Positions 61,788 to 64,000 of a stretch of 64,000 nucleotides of DNA are shown here, in pieces. The stretch comes from CAMDMI01 sp044379485 (GTDB lineage: Bacteria > Bacteroidota > Bacteroidia > Cytophagales > Flexibacteraceae), in the NCBI GenBank assembly GCA_044379485.1, contig JBIPOE010000002.1, positions 88,138-152,137 on the forward strand, in the 5' to 3' direction. Made by a program: the position numbers and the translations under genes. The notes under the pieces are model-generated. The model worked only from the letters and a program-made list of their open reading frames with translations. It was not told the origin of the DNA and ran no database searches. Positions within the stretch are counted from its first letter, which is position 1. Every line of letters begins with the position of its first letter.

Positions 61788-64000
61788 ATGTTATTAATTA
61801 GATTTTTAATATGTATTATCCTCTTCATTCCTTTGGTAAACATTGCTCAGGTTAAAAAAGCAGCAGTAGTTGGTAAAAAAGGGTATTATGGGACAACCTA
61901 TCCTAGGCCAAATGGGACTGTAAATGGTAGGTTTTGGATAAGTGGAATAAGGACAGCTTCACCATTTCAGGAGTTTTTGACGAGTTTTTTAGAAGATGAA
62001 AGGGAAGAATTATTACCTCAAAATGAAATACTTTCCAGCGGCCCTTATGAAGTTGGAAATCAAATGTATTTTATTTCTTCACTTATCGATCCACGCACTG
62101 GAATAGGCCAATCCAGCTTATATGTGAGCGATGGTACCAAAATCGGGACAAAAAAAATTCCTATTAACTCAGCCTGGTTAGGAAATACGGCAAATTTAAT
62201 TTCGTTTAATTCCGATTTACTATTGCCTGTTAGTGAGGGAAAATTTCAAAAATTGTTTGCCATCAATCCTGAGAAGATCCAAGAAGTATTCACTCTTGAG
62301 ACAAATGGAATACCCTTTAGTTTGAAGACACAAATCAATTTTGGAAAATTGTTGATTTCGGTAGTTGATAAAAATAATGGATCTAATTATCTATTGGAAT
62401 CCTATGTTTTAGATAGCTTATACAATACAGTTCAGAAAAATAATGCTGCCGAAGCTAAGAATAAAAGTAAACTTTTTGAGACTACAGCTCTGCCTTTTGG
62501 TGATTATTTTTATTTCAATGGAGAAGATGCAATTCACGGTGGGGAGCTTTTCAGAATACACAAAGATTCACTTGTATCTAAGTTTTACTTTGAATTTTCT
62601 CCCGGTCTGGATTCAAATTATCAAAACTTGCAGCGAAGCACCAATATTCAAATCTATAAAAAGGGAGAGGATCTTAAAATTATTGCCAACAACACCGATT
62701 CCAGCTTTGAATATGAGCTAAAATCCTCCTGGAATAAACCTGCTTTTGTTAGGAAGTTCTTTTTTAACCTGGGATCTGCATTTTTCCTTGGTTCTATTGG
62801 TTCAAAGGATTTTTATATATTCGAAGAAGATAATGGCGAAGAAATCTACACCCTCAATGAAGGCCAAACAAAACTTGTTTTATTGGATGATATTTGGAAA
62901 GGGCCTTACAGTTCAATTCGTACAAGATTCGACCAAAAATCTACAGGTATTATCATGGGTGAAAAAATGGTCTTTTTTGCAAATGATGGTCTCAATGGTG
63001 CTGGTTATTGGAAAACAGATGGCACCATACAGGGAACGAAACGGTGCAGAAATCTAAGCAAGGATATTTTTACGGGCACGATCGATTTTTATAGTGTTGT
63101 CGGAAACATTTTTTATGCCTTAGCTGTAAATCAAAAAGAGGAATGGGCGGTTTACTACTATAAAGATGAGCTCGAATTTGAGGAAAAATCTTCTAACACT
63201 TCTATTGGGAAAGAAGAATGGTTTCAAACCATAGGTAATCAGGCACAGATTAGCCAGACTTTATTGTTGAAAAACGGAGATTATCTTATTTATGGTCATC
63301 AACAGAACGGACTGCATTTTGGGGAACAAAACCTTCGTGTTAAAAATGAAGGATACAGACATACTGGATTTGTTTCCCGAATTGCTCCTACAGGAGAGGT
63401 TTTATTTTCAAGGACCTTTCCCTTAACAATTGATTTGATGCAAAATGCCATTTATGAAACAGCGGAAGGTAAAATTATTTTGGTAGGGCTCTTTTCCAGA
63501 AGGAATGATACGCTGGCAGACAAAGTCCTTGAAAACAATAATTTCGGAAATAGTCCCAGTGTTTTTTTAGCCTCATTTTCTATTGATTTGAATTTGGAAT
63601 GGGTTAAAACATTTAATGCCGGCTTTGAACCAGAAAGCATAATTGGTGACCCGTCAGGAAATATTTTTCTAACTGCAGTTTTGATTGATGGAGGAGAAAT
63701 TGATTTTGGAAACAATGTATCTGTTCAGGGAAATTCATATTCCAGATTTTTATTGAAACTTGATTCTAAGGGAAATGCCATTTGGGTTAAAAAACTATTT
63801 CCGCCGGCTGGTGAAAATGGAGGCCATACAGTCGAAACAACAATTGACCCCTTTGGTAGACTCATCATTTTGGAAACTGAGGATGTTTCAGGAACAAGTG
63901 ATAATTTTAAAAATAGTTGGATTAAAATTAGTAGTTATGATGCCAGAGGAGAAGAAGTATGGCAGGTTTCTGGAAAAAGTGAAAATGCAATCAAGGCTCT
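61788..64000 (+). CDS. Long secreted protein with ELWxxDGTxxGT-type repeats (truncated by window edge)
   Basis: An open frame of 737 codons from ATG 61788 to the right edge with no stop. It starts MLLIRFLICIILFIPLVNIA, a signal peptide, cleaved near AQ. The N-terminal half has repeats resembling ELWxxDGTxxGT (LYVSDGTKIGTKKIP, GYWKTDGTIQGTKRC, GGELFRIHKDS). From ~450 on it shows SBBP-like propeller units (FVSRIAPTGEVLFSRTFP, LLKLDSKGNAIWVKKLFPPA, LASFSIDLNLEWVKTFN). In this phylum such proteins normally end in a T9SS sorting domain, which would lie beyond the window. Function unknown. Confidence 0.8.
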   Translation, partial: MLLIRFLICIILFIPLVNIAQVKKAAVVGKKGYYGTTYPRPNGTVNGRFWISGIRTASPFQEFLTSFLEDEREELLPQNEILSSGPYEVGNQMYFISSLIDPRTGIGQSSLYVSDGTKIGTKKIPINSAWLGNTANLISFNSDLLLPVSEGKFQKLFAINPEKIQEVFTLETNGIPFSLKTQINFGKLLISVVDKNNGSNYLLESYVLDSLYNTVQKNNAAEAKNKSKLFETTALPFGDYFYFNGEDAIHGGELFRIHKDSLVSKFYFEFSPGLDSNYQNLQRSTNIQIYKKGEDLKIIANNTDSSFEYELKSSWNKPAFVRKFFFNLGSAFFLGSIGSKDFYIFEEDNGEEIYTLNEGQTKLVLLDDIWKGPYSSIRTRFDQKSTGIIMGEKMVFFANDGLNGAGYWKTDGTIQGTKRCRNLSKDIFTGTIDFYSVVGNIFYALAVNQKEEWAVYYYKDELEFEEKSSNTSIGKEEWFQTIGNQAQISQTLLLKNGDYLIYGHQQNGLHFGEQNLRVKNEGYRHTGFVSRIAPTGEVLFSRTFPLTIDLMQNAIYETAEGKIILVGLFSRRNDTLADKVLENNNFGNSPSVFLASFSIDLNLEWVKTFNAGFEPESIIGDPSGNIFLTAVLIDGGEIDFGNNVSVQGNSYSRFLLKLDSKGNAIWVKKLFPPAGENGGHTVETTIDPFGRLIILETEDVSGTSDNFKNSWIKISSYDARGEEVWQVSGKSENAIKA

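Noticed and set aside
1..64000. tRNA, rRNA and CRISPR arrays
   Set aside because: No tRNA-like T-loop/anticodon arrangement, rRNA segment or regular repeat-spacer array was found by eye; a covariance-model scan would be needed to exclude isolated tRNAs.

Overview
The window looks like a piece of a Bacteroidota (Bacteroidetes) chromosome; the class cannot be fixed from the sequence alone. It is AT-rich with Bacteroidota-type promoters (-7 motif TAnnTTTG), several large secreted proteins ending in type A or type B type IX secretion (T9SS) sorting domains, a fused MurF-alanine racemase, NtrC/NtrY-like and LytS/LytTR-like two-component proteins, and small conserved genes typical of the phylum. 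Fumarase, isocitrate dehydrogenase and two phenylacetate-type beta-oxidation enzymes suggest a free-living respiring heterotroph.

Layout. 0-7 kb: tail of a membrane protein, a VOC protein coupled to a secreted S9 peptidase, an ABC exporter and a TPR/PD40 envelope protein. 7.1-8.4 kb: a wrecked two-component locus. The 3' part of a histidine kinase and the first codons of its response regulator flank a decayed ~0.49 kb insertion element with 19-bp terminal inverted repeats. 8.6-35.5 kb: ordinary core genes, including two glycosyltransferases, icd, a LysM lytic transglycosylase, an amino-acid permease, shikimate kinase, an FtsE-like ATPase, paaG/paaH-like genes, dapA, a PhnP-like hydrolase, a T9SS type B protein, murF-alr, an ArsR regulator with a GNAT-like partner, a desaturase, an ABC-F protein and guaA.

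35.8-48.8 kb is an accessory region. It holds three T9SS-sorted surface proteins (one with a FISUMP domain and PKD-like repeats), a detached second copy of one protein's C-terminal tail, an N-terminal scrap of a zinc/manganese-binding lipoprotein-type gene (ZnuA/TroA), a lipoprotein remnant, a candidate structured RNA and a LytS/LytTR-like two-component pair. Parts of it (about 36.8-39.1 and 45-48.8 kb) look visibly richer in G+C than the rest.

49.4-61 kb looks like the replication-origin neighbourhood. It has smc, mnmG, a methyltransferase, an unannotated 59-aa membrane protein, a lipoprotein and fumC. The 346-bp gap downstream of fumC's start holds a cluster of DnaA boxes, including three perfect TTATCCACA copies, and a 14-bp tandem repeat: a candidate oriC. 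Two near-perfect palindromic parS-like sites (GTTCCACGTGGAAC) lie inside smc and between smc and mnmG, 6-7 kb away. Together these suggest that origin firing, ParB loading and SMC recruitment are clustered here. 61-64 kb: a 51-aa small protein coupled to a nucleotidyltransferase, then a long secreted protein running off the right edge.
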